Below, in pieces: positions 1 through 11,400 of a stretch of DNA of 64,000 bases. Both the position numbers and the translations under genes were made by a program. Origin of the DNA: Himantopus leucocephalus (lineage: Eukaryota; Chordata; Aves; Charadriiformes; Recurvirostridae). Numbering within the stretch: position 1 is the stretch's first letter; each line of letters begins with the position of its first letter. The stretch is taken from the NCBI GenBank assembly GCA_003993805.1, contig RSEF01000005.1, positions 18,102,917 through 18,166,916 on the forward strand, read 5' to 3'. The notes under the pieces are model-generated. The model did no database searches. It was not told the DNA's origin and was given only the letters and a program-made list of their open reading frames with translations.

Positions 1-1384
1 CCTGTCACATGTAAAACACTCTCACCCAGCACAAATACAGCTTTTAACCTAGCTTTGCTGTCTTTATCTGGGGCTTAAAGCAAGAGCCTTTCACATCAAT
101 TGACATGCTCCCACCTCATTATGAAGAATCTGGGTAAGTCACCTGAATACTGGTCTCTCTTCAGCACCTTCCCCAATTTCTCCCACATGCCCAAAGGTCT
201 TGCAGGCTCTTGCCATTCATTAGGATAATAATATTGCAGTGCAGCTCAGTTTTCTGAGACACAAAAAGATGCAGTGTCTCCCTGCATAGGTGAGTGCAGT
301 CTCAGATCAAGCTTACAACAGTGCTGCTCATTCAGAGGCTGTTCTAACCCAGGGACTCAGGACTAAGTGACACTCCAAAGCCGCAGAGAACTAAAACTCT
401 GGTTTTGGTCTCAAAAGCATTTTTAGTATCCACCATTTAGAAGCATTTCCAGATTCCAGCTAAGAAAAGGACAATAAAACCAGATATTTTCTTTCCAGCT
501 ACTGTTGCATTGCACTTATGAGCTCTTTGAAATCCAGACTTCTGTGCAGGATGAAAATGCATCATATATGGCATTTCTGAGTTTCAAAGTGTTCTGTTGT
601 CCCCAAACAATTTTCAGTCCCTTTCATTAGGTAATTAAGCTGATTGAAGCAGGAGATTTCATGGCCTGCAAAGCCATTTGAAGAGTCCTTTTCAACGCCG
701 GGATGCTTCTGATTTCCAATGTATTGCGTACATGGTGTACATTGTATAAAAAGAGATAAATTCTACATGAACTTGTAGGAAAATATTAAACAGTGGAAGA
801 TGGTGCAGGAGCTTATTTAGTAACAAACACTCCCAAAATTTTAGCAAGGACAGAAAAGTAGCACTGAAAAGGACTTTGCAAAATCAATTTAGGCTACTAA
901 TGAGGTTGCATTATAACTGTCCTGCTGGGTCAAGGCAGATGTCCAGCTAGCCACTGTAGTCAGAAACAGATGCTAAAAAACAGTATCAGAAGCAGAGGTA
1001 GTCCAAAGCGATCCTTCCCCTGACATACTGTTTTAATTTCTGGCAATGAGCTGCTCAGTAACTTCCCAAACCAAAAGCTGCGTTGTGTTCGACAGCCAGG
1101 GAGATATATAGGGAAGCAATTATTTGTCATGTCTTGAGACATGACAAACAGTCATCCAATGACTAAAGAAACCACAGGAATTTTATCAGGAAGCAGTTTC
1201 TATAAAGGAGAAAGTGCATTTTTGCATCGTATTTGTTTAAATTGTGGCATAGGTTGTTGCGGAGGGCAAAATTACAAATGAGGTCAAAAGCAGTTAGATA
1301 GAATTACAGAGGATTCATCCATCTGTCCATACCATTCATTAATTTATAGCTTTCTTTTGCATCATCTCTTTTTTCATCTCCTCT
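1..1384. other. Intergenic AT-rich DNA, nothing identified
   Basis: I see no exon with flanking splice signals, no RNA gene and no recognisable repeat. Reading frames are short and interrupted on both strands. Confidence 0.5.
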
Positions 1385-1736
1385 TCTAGCTGAAAAGTCT
1401 CATTTATTTTGTCTGTTATCCACTTCTCATCTTTGTTGTACTTCATGGAAAAAATGTCAGTTCTACCCTCCAGGATGATCAGAACTGCACATAAGATTCA
1501 AGATACAGCCACAGAGACACTACAGGAATGTACACCACTTTCAATTCCTCTTCTCAGAAGTTTTAACACTGTTTGTCTTTTTGACTAGCTGCACGACAGT
1601 ATTTTCAGAGGACTACGACAGTAGCTTAATGGTCTTTCCCAACTAGCAGTAATTTCTATTCTAGAGAACTTCATTCCATGTATGTTTCTTTCACCTATGT
1701 TAATCACTTTGAACTTGGGTGGATATTCTATTAAAA
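1385..1736 (-). mobile_element. Ancient CR1/L3-type LINE remnant, reverse orientation
   Basis: On the + strand the order of phrases follows the reverse complement of the 3' half of old amniote CR1 elements: 'gatgatcagaactgcacata', then a 'tttgactagctgcac' block, then 'ttttcagaggactac'. The match is degenerate, with no intact frame, so this is an old fossil copy. The assignment rests on remembered consensus structure, and the edges are approximate. Confidence 0.45.
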
Positions 1737-4190
1737 TAAAACAAAACTATACCCAAGCACTACTTATGGTAGTAACATGAAAAAAAAAAGAAACCAAAGT
1801 AGAATTAGAACTCAAGACTAAAAAAAAAAATAATTAAAACTCAAGATGCAAAAAATGTAAGGTAAACAGACAGTGTTATGCTATACTTCAAATACTGCTT
1901 CCTGATGTGAGACACTACAATCAAAGGAATGAGTACTTTCTGAAATCTTTAAAAAAAAAAAAATTAAAAACATGAGATAATGCTTCTTTGAACTGGCCAG
2001 GGTCTACAATCTTTTCCTTTTAATACAGATACATTAACCTTTATTACATCTGCCATGGCAAATCTGGTCTTCTGATTTGTATTATACCAAGTACTTGTGG
2101 CCCGACTGATATAAGATAGGTTTTGCTTCAAATTGTTTTTCAAGAATCTACAGAAGGTATAAAATCACTAACCATTTTAGTAGCAAACTAAAATTATGCA
2201 GAAGTACCTAAATTAATTTCTGTGAAAAGCTCACAAATTTTCTGATTTAAAAAATAACCTTGTCATAATTCCTCCCAAATAAATATTAAGCCATTCCCGT
2301 TAGTGACAAATGTAGCAATCACAAATTTATGGTATATTACATAATGTTACTTTTTTGCAGCACTAACTTTTATTACTTCAAACTTAGAGAATAAATGTGG
2401 TTTCTTTAACTATGTCCCCTAAGGAGCTTCAGTTAGATAAGCACATACATCATCATCATCATGATAAATAATAACATCACTCCAGTCCAGTGCTAAACTC
2501 ACATCTGGTCTCACATTGAATCTGAATCCTACTTTTACACAGGATCAGGTCCCTCGAGTTGTGTTGGAATAGGCTGATGGCACCCCAGGCCATGGGCAGT
2601 GCCTGTTATCTCTTGCGCTGACTGTAGCATACGATTAAACTAACAAATGAAGTGCCCATACGTGGATGTATCCACATATCAAGCTCTTGAGAGGTCAGAC
2701 CTACAGGACCGTAGTAATTCTCAGTGTTACAGCCAAGAGAGAGAACACAAAGGCCAGAAAAAAACCCCACATGCCCCAACAAAACCTGTTAATGACGGTA
2801 ACTCTGAGATCTGACATGCCTGAACGCTGCATTTTTAATCCAGGTTCTTTCAAGCAAATTCAAATCAGACAAAATAACATAGAGCAGAGAAATGAAATGA
2901 AATGGGAGATTAATTTAAAAACAAGTTCTGAATAATTTTCAGTCTTTTGTACATTTGAAATTATTTTACCTTTTCTTCCAATGCCACTACTGTTCTGCAT
3001 CTTTCGTTTCCCATCCCTCTCCTACAGAGATTTTCATTTACTAGTCACAGCCCTTCATCTCCATTTATCTTGAACAACATAGATGCTCATAGTGCAATTT
3101 CTTGTTTGATTGCTCCATATCCTGCTAAAACAACAGTAAGAACACAATCTGCAAGAGAAAAAAGGAAAACAAAGCCAAAACAAACCCAGAGACTCTGAGC
3201 ATTCCACAATTAATGATAAAAGAATACTCTATGCACTATAGCAACAGAAGTCCATGCTCAACAGGTCTTAAAAGTGTAACAGGACATGAAGCAGTACAGC
3301 CTGGAAGAGCTTAATGAAAGTGTAACTGAACACAGTTTCCCAAGGAGATCATGAGAAGGTGAAGGATTTAGCACACAAGAATCTACATATCTGCAAAAAA
3401 AGTTATTTACTGAACAATTATTTAGTCAAAGGGTAGTAATTTCCTAGGCTATAGGAGTAAGTTCAAGCTGTGTTACAGAAAACATCATCATAAAGCTAGC
3501 ACAGGGCAAAAGGCTGAAGTCAACATTTAATACACTTTCACTGTATCACTCATCAGAAAATTTTGCTTTGTAAAAGCAGTCAGAATGGAAAATAATAGGT
3601 GAGCAGGAACATTTTTATCAGGAAACAATGACTAGAGAAGATGGGTGTAGAGCCAGGATAGCACAGGCCTCACAGACATGCCAAAGGGAGAGTGGAAGAT
3701 ATCCAATTAACTAATTACTCTCTGCTAAAAACTGGGTGAGTATGGCGAGTCTTTTGCTGAGAGTGGGTGGATCCTCAAACCATTCTCCATACCACAAAGA
3801 GGCTGTAAGTAGGACAGGGACCATACCCGAGCCCTTTTTGCAAGAAGCTGAACAAAGCTTAAAGCCTATAAACCTGGTTATTAGTGAGTCTCTGCAGTCA
3901 TTCGAGAGAAGCTGAGGAGACGCTATGGAGAAGCCCTGTTCTCTCAACGTGAAATACCCAGAGATGCTCCTACAACCTGCAAGTGCCTGGGACTATTTAT
4001 TCATCAGCATTTTTCTCCTCAGAGCTCTACCAAAGAAGAAAATTCAAACACGCCATGAAACCTACTAGATTCATTATCCACACTGACATAAACGGAGAAC
4101 TTCAGGTGCGGTCTTGCTACAGCAACGCACACTCCTGGGGTCTTCAAGCCCTGGACACATTAGATGTGTACCATACCAGTCAACCTAGTC
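1737..4190. other. AT-rich intergenic DNA with A-runs and a short CAT repeat
   Basis: No gene is visible. There are short poly-A tracts near 1780, 1822 and 1951, and a CAT microsatellite of about five units at 2447-2463. A 78-codon minus-strand frame at 3711-3947 has no recognisable motif and no convincing splice context, so I do not call it. If a minus-strand gene starts in the CpG island at 4.2-4.7 kb, this stretch would be its first intron. Confidence 0.5.
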
Positions 4191-4314
4191 ACCACAAAGG
4201 CCACCTCCAGGCTGCCACACCCCCCCCCCACACACCCCCTCGCTCCCAGGGACGAGAAGCACGACCCCTCGCCACGGGCCTGACTGCCGGTGGCGGAGGC
4301 AGGCCGGCTCCTAC

Positions 4315-4362
4315 CTGCAGGCCGGGATGGGCCGGCAGCGCTGGGCGGCGCGCGGACGGCCC
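4315..4362 (-). other. Candidate first exon (3' part) of an unidentified minus-strand transcript
   Basis: The exon would end at 4315, where the minus strand reads CTGCAG|GTAGGAGCC, a good match to the donor consensus. The 5' boundary is unknown; the interval given runs only to the X-box. There is no minus-strand ATG between the donor and about 4513, so the exon would be untranslated unless transcription starts further upstream. No downstream acceptor could be matched with confidence. Confidence 0.3.
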
Positions 4363-4375
4363 GTCGCCCGGCAAC
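4363..4375. promoter_or_regulatory. RFX X-box motif
   Basis: GTCGCC, one spacer base, then GGCAAC fits the X-box pattern GTNRCC-N(0-3)-RGYAAC exactly. RFX factors bind such boxes in promoters of ciliary genes. It sits in the middle of the small CpG island, 48 bases from the minus-strand donor. The motif is nearly symmetric, so it does not show direction. Confidence 0.5.
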
Positions 4376-4720
4376 CGCCGCCGCGACGGCGCACTTCACC
4401 CGGCTCCGCCCCCTGCACGAGGCTCCGCCCCCCGCCCCCGGCGCCCCGCCCACTCCCGCGCCCGTCCCCTTGCCCGTCCCCTTTCCCGCCCCGTCCCCGT
4501 CCCCAGCGGGGACATCTGACAGCTGCGGCCGGGACAGCAGCCCGAGCAGCGACGGCGGTGTGCTGCAGGGTGCTGTGGGCACCGAGAAGGGACGCGGCCT
4601 CCCCGCTGCCCGGGCGAGGAGGAGAGATAAGGTTGGGGTTCCTTCCGAGGCAGGAAGGCATCCTGGCTGGAAAGAGCAGAGGAGGATGCTTGGAGGGGGA
4701 AGAGTGGAAATGTAAACAGC

Positions 4721-6359
4721 AGGAGCAAAGTGGGGAGAGCAGGGGTGGGCATGGCATCCAGGACGGGAATGGGACGGGAAATGCAGCATGGGATTTGGGT
4801 GGCAGGTGGCCACGTAGCCGAAGGAGTCAGAGTGACAGTAGGAGGGTTGACGGGATCTCTTCCCAACAGCACCTGAAACCTTCTTTGCAGGCTGATGGGT
4901 AATAACACCATCATGCCCAAAGGTGATTCCACACCCCTGCTGTTAGCCTGTATACAGGGAACAGCTTCTCTGAGGCAATCACAAGTGGTGAGTGGCTGTG
5001 TTGAGGACCAAAAAATACGACTTGTGATGCATAACAAGGCTGGTTTCACCAAATCATTTTGCATTTTGAAAAAACAAGAACCAAACAGATTAAAACACTA
5101 AATTTCCAGGCCAGAGTGGTCAAAACATGGCAGAATGAAGTTTGTCATAATCTGGATCCAATGGATGTGGTTCAACTTTTGTTGGTGACATAATCAAACA
5201 TCTCTATTGGTGCAGAAGTGCACCTCCAGTGCAGCTCCATGAGCAGCAATGTGCTGTTCTTTCCCCATTCACCATCTCCTGGTTGAAGATTGCCATGGCA
5301 TCATCATATTCCTTTTTCACTATTCAACCCCAATACAAATAAAGAATACTTACTAATTTCTAGGAGGGGCATTTTCTGGGACATCAGAAAATCACAGTGC
5401 CATCAGTGCCAAGTGCACACCCAGGGCACAGACCGGCTGGTGTAGAGGATTAACTTCCTGTGGTTTAACGAGTTACTGTGCACCTGCAGAGCCATCTTAA
5501 CTGACCATATTAATAGCCCTTCCACTCTCAAAACCAAACATGTTTGCTTTCCCTTAATAAGATTTTTAAAAGCAAGGGACTAAAGCACAATGCAGTCAGT
5601 TTTCACAGCTCCACTGAGAGGCAGTAATTTATTAAATCATGTTAATTCAATCATCCAGACTAATCTGTCCATAAATTAAATTTGTCTCTTCGAACACACG
5701 CATTACCTGATCTTTTAGACTCATCACAATATATTTATTCAGAACATTGCTCTTGCCATTCTCACTTACACTTAGGAAGAATCCACATTTCCACACTTTA
5801 GATACAGGATTCATAAATCAGGTACCTAGGAAAATGTGATCACACACTCAGTGGTCCCCCAGGAAAAGCCTGCTTTTTCAGGGGTTTCCTTTCAGGATGG
5901 TACCCAGTGTTTTCTTGGGAGCAGCCCTTACCAGTGTTTCTCTTGGGGACAGGAAGGTAGGATGTCTGGAGGGAAGACACAGTGTCCTGCCTGCCATTTA
6001 GAAGAGGCTGGGGTTTTGAATACCCTACATGCATGCACTCACCCCCTCACATCTCCAATATACACTGTACCTTTGTGAGGATGTTGGAGAGCAGCAGCTG
6101 CTGGTGGATTGCATCAGCATTTCCTCTGCAACAACATTAAATTTACTCCAGGGTTTGGAAAATTCTGTCTTAGACCGTAGGTCAGGAAATGTGTTGACTC
6201 CCCTCTTGCAGGGTCTGACAGTCAACTAACGTCAGAGAAAATCAGCAGGGGCCTGATTTTCCAAGGTGATGAGCGCACTCAGCTCCATCTGGTGTCATTG
6301 CAGTCCAGCTGCCCATCTTCACAGGAAGGAAGGCAATGGGCCTTGACGTGCTCCAGGAA
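4721..6359. other. Intergenic DNA, nothing identified
   Basis: Frames are short on both strands. A 'ttctttgcag' acceptor-like sequence at about 4881-4890 is followed by a 68-codon frame from 4895, but no donor, homology or partner exon supports it. No repeats were recognised. Confidence 0.45.
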
Positions 6360-6478
6360 GGTAGCATGATTCAGTGAAAACAACACTGAATCAAGCATCT
6401 GCCCCTTGAATTTTATTCCCAACTCTGTCATTTATTTTCCAGGTAACTAGCTCAAGTCACCCTGACTCAGTTTCCCCC
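6360..6478 (+). repeat. MIR-like SINE remnant
   Basis: The sequence follows the MIR/CORE-SINE plan: an 'aactctgtcatttatt' core, then 'ctagctcaagtcacc', ending with 'ctgactcagtttcccc'. It is a degenerate, ancient copy in the + orientation. The call is from remembered consensus, and the ends are approximate. Confidence 0.55.
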
Positions 6479-7369
6479 CACACTCCTTCTTGGGACACGC
6501 TTCTGGAAGGTTATCTATGAAGTAAGTGTATCATGTATGCACACATCTGCATGGTAGTTTACTTCTTTTCCTTCTTTTGCTGGAAACAATCTTGCTATGG
6601 CCAACCCAGCCTGAACTATTTGAAACCAATCAAAGAAGAAATGCATCTTTCCACCATTGAGCAAGAGAAAAATCTGGCACAATTTCAGGGTAAATACAGG
6701 AGCTTTATGTCTGCGCTGTTCAGAGTTACTGTAATTGGGCTGGCACCATTCCCAGAGCTGAGCTAAGGTCAGTGAGAAACCTGTAAATTAATAACTGCGG
6801 AGCTGATGTGATCTCTATCCAGGAATCACGTTGTACATTTGTGAAGCTTTATAGAAGGGAAAAGTTATGTTTCAGTTTTGCCAAGAAATGTTTAAAATTT
6901 TTTGATCTGAATATTGACAATTAGTATACTCTGGACTTATTTGGAGATGTTGGTCTTGATTCTGATCTCACCATCACAGGAAATTCATGAAACAGGTTAG
7001 TCTGGATTAATTATATTGGTGTTACCAAAATGAACAGGAATTGGGTGAAACTTTCTCTGGAAATCAGGCCTAGATGGACATGCTTTTCCTTTAGGATCTT
7101 ATCTTAAAAAGAAGAGATCCGTCTGTCCTCCTGGTTTTATCCAGTCGCAAGCAATGCCCAGTCATCCCAGTCACTAATTAATATTATTGATTAATAGCTA
7201 ATTGCTGTTGCCACTTGCATTATTAACATTTAGGAATTACATTGTTCTACAACTTACAGGACCAGAAAAGGGCTTTCTGGTCAGAAGAACCCGTTTTCTG
7301 CTGTTGCAGGTAACCACGTCAGAGTCATTTAGATACCTGCCAGTCTCTTCCTCCTTCTGAAAGGTTGGT
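6479..7369. other. Intergenic DNA, nothing identified
   Basis: AT-rich sequence without splice-bounded frames. A 77-codon frame at 6533-6766 has no recognisable domain and is not called. Confidence 0.45.
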
Positions 7370-8480
7370 CCAAAGCCTCTCTCTGAAGATTATAGACCTC
7401 CTAATTTATAGGCTAAAATTATTTATTGCCAAGTTATACCTACTTGTTCTTTTGCCAAATTATTTTTCAGCTTAAAATAACTCTTCCCCTCTGATACTTG
7501 CATTCCTGATATATTTATAGGGCGCACTGTCATCTCCTTTTGACATTTATTTTGCTAAGTCATACAAGCCAAGCTCAAAATCTCCTGTCATTAAAGACAG
7601 GCTCACAATTCTTTTTATCATCCTGGTTTTTCTTTTCCAGCTTTTCTTTCTTGAAGATGGGTGACCAGAACAGTACAATTTACTCCAGATGTCTTGTGTA
7701 GTAGAATACTCTCCTTTCTGTACTGTAAATGTCTGGTATATCCTGGGGTCACGTTATCATGGTCATAGCAATTTTGTTGCTCATAATCATTGACTGTTCA
7801 GATGGGGTTCCTCTCTTTCTTTGTCCTCCCTGGTTGCAAAGGCAAGTGGAATGGAAGTCCTCACTGTAGGAAAAGGTTTTGTAAGCACATGACCCTGCAC
7901 TGTGTACCACTACATTTTATCCTATTCCTATTGCCCCATCGCCTTTTTCCCATCTTCCTCTGATGATACTCCTTAATCATTAGCAAATGTCATTAGCATG
8001 CTTCTGTCTTTTCCAAATGGCACTAACAGAAATTAGGATGAGTATCGTCCATAAGAACCTCCACTGCAAACTATCTTTCAGCCTGATAGTTCCCCTTGCA
8101 GCATGAGCTCTTCTCCCCATTAGCCAGCCCTGTAATTGCCTTTCTGTCTTGTAATAATCCCTTTTCCAGCATAACCAACAATTTTGCTTTGGGACACAGT
8201 ACTGCAGGCTGTCTTAAAGTCCCAAACTAGTAGTACTTTTTTCATCTAGAAGGTTAGTCCTCTTACCAGAGGTAGGTATAATCCACTTTTGGTAAACTCT
8301 TGCCACATTTTCCCATGTCTTTACTTATGCTTGCAGGCAAAATTTGTTCAAAAATGTTACATACTGTTAGGGATCAGACTGATGGGTGTGTGTTAGCCTA
8401 TATCTTCTCTCTCTTGCCTCTCAGCTTCTTCAGAACTCGCATGCATTTGCAGTCCTCTATTTCTGTAGCATCATCCCAAA
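7370..8480 (-). mobile_element. Ancient CR1 LINE fragment with reverse transcriptase remnants, reverse orientation
   Basis: Read on the minus strand, 8240-8170 encodes DFKTACSTVSQSKI, a decayed version of the CR1 reverse transcriptase segment DFSKAFDTVSHSKL. Further along the element, + strand 7655-7700 ('gtgaccagaacagtac') matches the reverse complement of the CR1 region encoding the 'VQFWSP' part. The reading frame contains several stops and frameshifts, so the copy is dead and old. The boundaries are approximate. Confidence 0.55.
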
Positions 8481-11400
8481 TGTGACAATTTTGTTTAAGA
8501 TATTCTTTCACTACAGCAAGGCAGAAATTACTCAGTCCTCAAGTAAAGTGTACTAAACTCCTGAAATTTTGCTATCCCCCTGGATAACTTCCATTTCTGT
8601 GAAGCTTTTGTTAGCCATCCTACCACTGCCACAGTGTTATACGTCTCTATTGAAAGCAGAGGAACAGGAATTACTTTAGCTGTAAGTCCACACCTAGATG
8701 ATCTTCAGGCTTGCCCCATTTGGGTTTGATTTTCAACTATTCTTAATCTTCACATAAAAAGGTGTCAATACAGCTAACGCTACCAGATGAATACCATGCA
8801 TGGTAAAGGATGTGCCTCCAGAAGTTTATTATTCCAAGTAGGTAATACAGAGCAAGCATATTCATCCCCATTTTATACAGCAAGACAAAAAGCAAAACTA
8901 ATCTGGGATTAAGTGAGGAGTTCATACTATGGTACTGCCATCCTCCATCCAGACTGCTGCTCTGCTGGAAAACTCTCACATCTTCTTGTATTGCATGATA
9001 AGCAGAACACTGACTACCTTTGGTAATTCCTCTATTGGTTAAAAACTAGCGTCCATAATGGCACTTTCAAAAAAATCAGCTCAGGTCTGCAGAAAGAGCT
9101 TTGGTTAAAGTCTTGACTATGACATTAACCTCATGATTTCAGGTGCTTGAAGTCACTGCATTCAGAAGATGACATGAGAACAGTTTTGACCACGGCAGGT
9201 GCTTAGGACTTCATCTTCAGAAGCAATGAATGAGGCCAGGAGGGAGTAAGAACTGATCCAAAGATCTGGAGGATGACAGGAGTCTGTGAATTGAATTTAT
9301 TTTGCTGTCACTGCACCTGGCATCAAAAGAAAGGGCAATGAGAGGATCCAGTTAAAAAAACATCTCCTCTGACTCACTGAATCCGGGCATTTGTTTTTGC
9401 TCCTTTTCACAGGCTTATGTGAATTCATAAACTGCAATCTGAAAGGAAAGCTTCGTCAGGCGACATATGGCACTTTGTACAAAGCTGTATCTTTTCAAGC
9501 TGAAGTAGACCTAGAAAAACTTTTGCTAACTGTTTTTATAGAGTAATTTAACTCACACTGAAAGACGAGCGATCATAGTTTTTCTTTGTCCTTGCTTCTG
9601 TGAACAAGTAAACCAAACTACTGATGTCACCAAAGTCGTACAGAAACTGTGTCGCATACCACGCACTCCAGAGGTTCTGACCCAGGTCCTGAGTGAAAGA
9701 GCCTGTCTCCTCTCATTGCTGCATCCTTGCTCAAGGAAAACAAACCCCCTCCTTGGCTTGGTAGAGTGTTCAGGGGTATGTTTTCAAGGTACTAGAAGGC
9801 AATAAAACCTTCTCATGTTGAAGGGTCTCTTAGAGAAAAGGTAAGCTTCAGACAGGCTTCAAATGTGTTGGGGTATCCCATTAGCTTAAGCCCTGATCAG
9901 ATTCAGCTCTGCTGAGAGGAAAGAACTCTGGTGGAATCCCACCTACTTTCAAGCAATACCCAGTGCAGATGCTATACCAGAGGGCTCTTTCCTTCCTTTG
10001 TACTATCGCTTTAGAAAGTCAGGTTTTGGTTCACGACAAAGTGATTCTACCCAGAAGTGGTTGCATTACAGTGCAGTTGAGGTGATTGATTGGGATGAAA
10101 GACATGAGGTAGCAAAGGTGAGATAGAGCACTGTATTAATATTTGAGCCACCGAGACAGCATTTCCTAAATCCAGAAGGGCTTATCTCCTAATTATGCCT
10201 TAATTTTAATGATGAGTTGTAAATAAATGAATGAATAAATAAATAAATAAAGGTAAGATTTCCCTCCCTTCCCATTTTTACAGGAAAAGGGAAACAAAAG
10301 CTTTCTTATCTGCAGAAAATACTGAGAACCAGAAAAGCATCCTTGCACTCCCTGATTTGTATCATTCCTGACCCAAGATGAATCAATTGTAACTTGAAAT
10401 GCCTGTGTATGAAATAAAGATTATTGTTTTGTGTCTGTCTTCAAGGCCATCTACCTTTCTCAGTTTCTTTTGAGTCAAACTATTTCCTGGTTTTGGCAAG
10501 CTCAAGGATGCTACCTGCACATATCTGCTCTTCCAGGGTATGGCACCCTGTCTCACTTTATGGGACAAGTCTAAAGCTGCCTTACAGCTGCCAGAAGGTA
10601 ATTTTTACTAAAGAACTGGTAGGTACAAAACCCAACGTTGTTACAACTGTAGTACCAATATAGGGGTTTCATTCAATTTAGGGGCATCACAGTGCTTGGT
10701 GTGGTAGAAATCCTCAGCAAGAGAACGTCTTGCTGAGAGGGCTTAAAAATGGCAGGCTGTGGGAGTAATGCCCCTGGGACACAGAAGGCCTCTTGCTGAT
10801 GCTATTTATAATTCACACCTGGTCCACATTGTTGGTGGTCCTTGCATTTCTTCTGGGATGAATTCCACAGTCAATGATTGAGTTACAACTTTGTTTTCAA
10901 TTTTAAACTAAGAGAAAAATGAACTGATGTTGGGAAAGAGTTAGGGTCAATGACCTTTTTGCCACAGTTTTTCAGGAGCATCACTTGTTCTTTGCAGTAA
11001 AGAAACTTGTGGCCTCACTGCACTTTTAGGTCTGTTTTGCCAAGCAGGCATTAGCTGTGAAATTCATCTAGCTGTCTTCAGGCAGCTTTGCAATGCGTAC
11101 TTGTTTTTTGTGCCAATGCAAAGCCACCACAAAATGTTACCAAATCAGAAAGGTGTCAATTTATATTCACTTCCCATCAGTGTAAGTGACAATATACGGT
11201 GTGAAGCAGTGGAGAAATTGGGGCTTTTAAAAAAATTAATCAGGGCAAAGCACCAGTTTTCATGCCATTACACCACTAGTTTGCATGCACTTTGCACATT
11301 TCTAAGCTTACTCTGAATGCAACTCATGTACAACAAGGCTTTCAGCCATAACTGCAACAGCACTGCTGCAAGCCACGTTATAGACAACAGCTTTGGCAAA

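Larger units (their letters stand above)
4190..4720. promoter_or_regulatory. Small CpG island, candidate promoter of a minus-strand gene
   Basis: This is an abrupt GC-rich, CpG-dense block inside AT-rich flanks. It carries many GC-box-like sequences, for example 'ggctccgcccc' twice in 4412-4433 and 'ccccgcccactcccgc' near 4445. A consensus splice donor faces left at 4315/4314 (minus strand CTGCAG|GTAGGA), and an RFX X-box lies at 4363-4375. No comparably good plus-strand donor is seen in the island, so a leftward transcript is more likely. In mammals LRRC56, a ciliary gene, lies head-to-head with HRAS, which would fit a minus-strand gene here. No LRRC56 coding exon was recognised, so the gene identity is only a hypothesis. 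Confidence 0.6.

Noticed and set aside
4311..5064. Overlapping long open frames on both strands of the small CpG island (up to 222 codons)
   Set aside because: GC-rich sequence has few stop codons. The predicted peptides are low-complexity Pro/Arg/Gly without domains, and they overlap one another in several frames.
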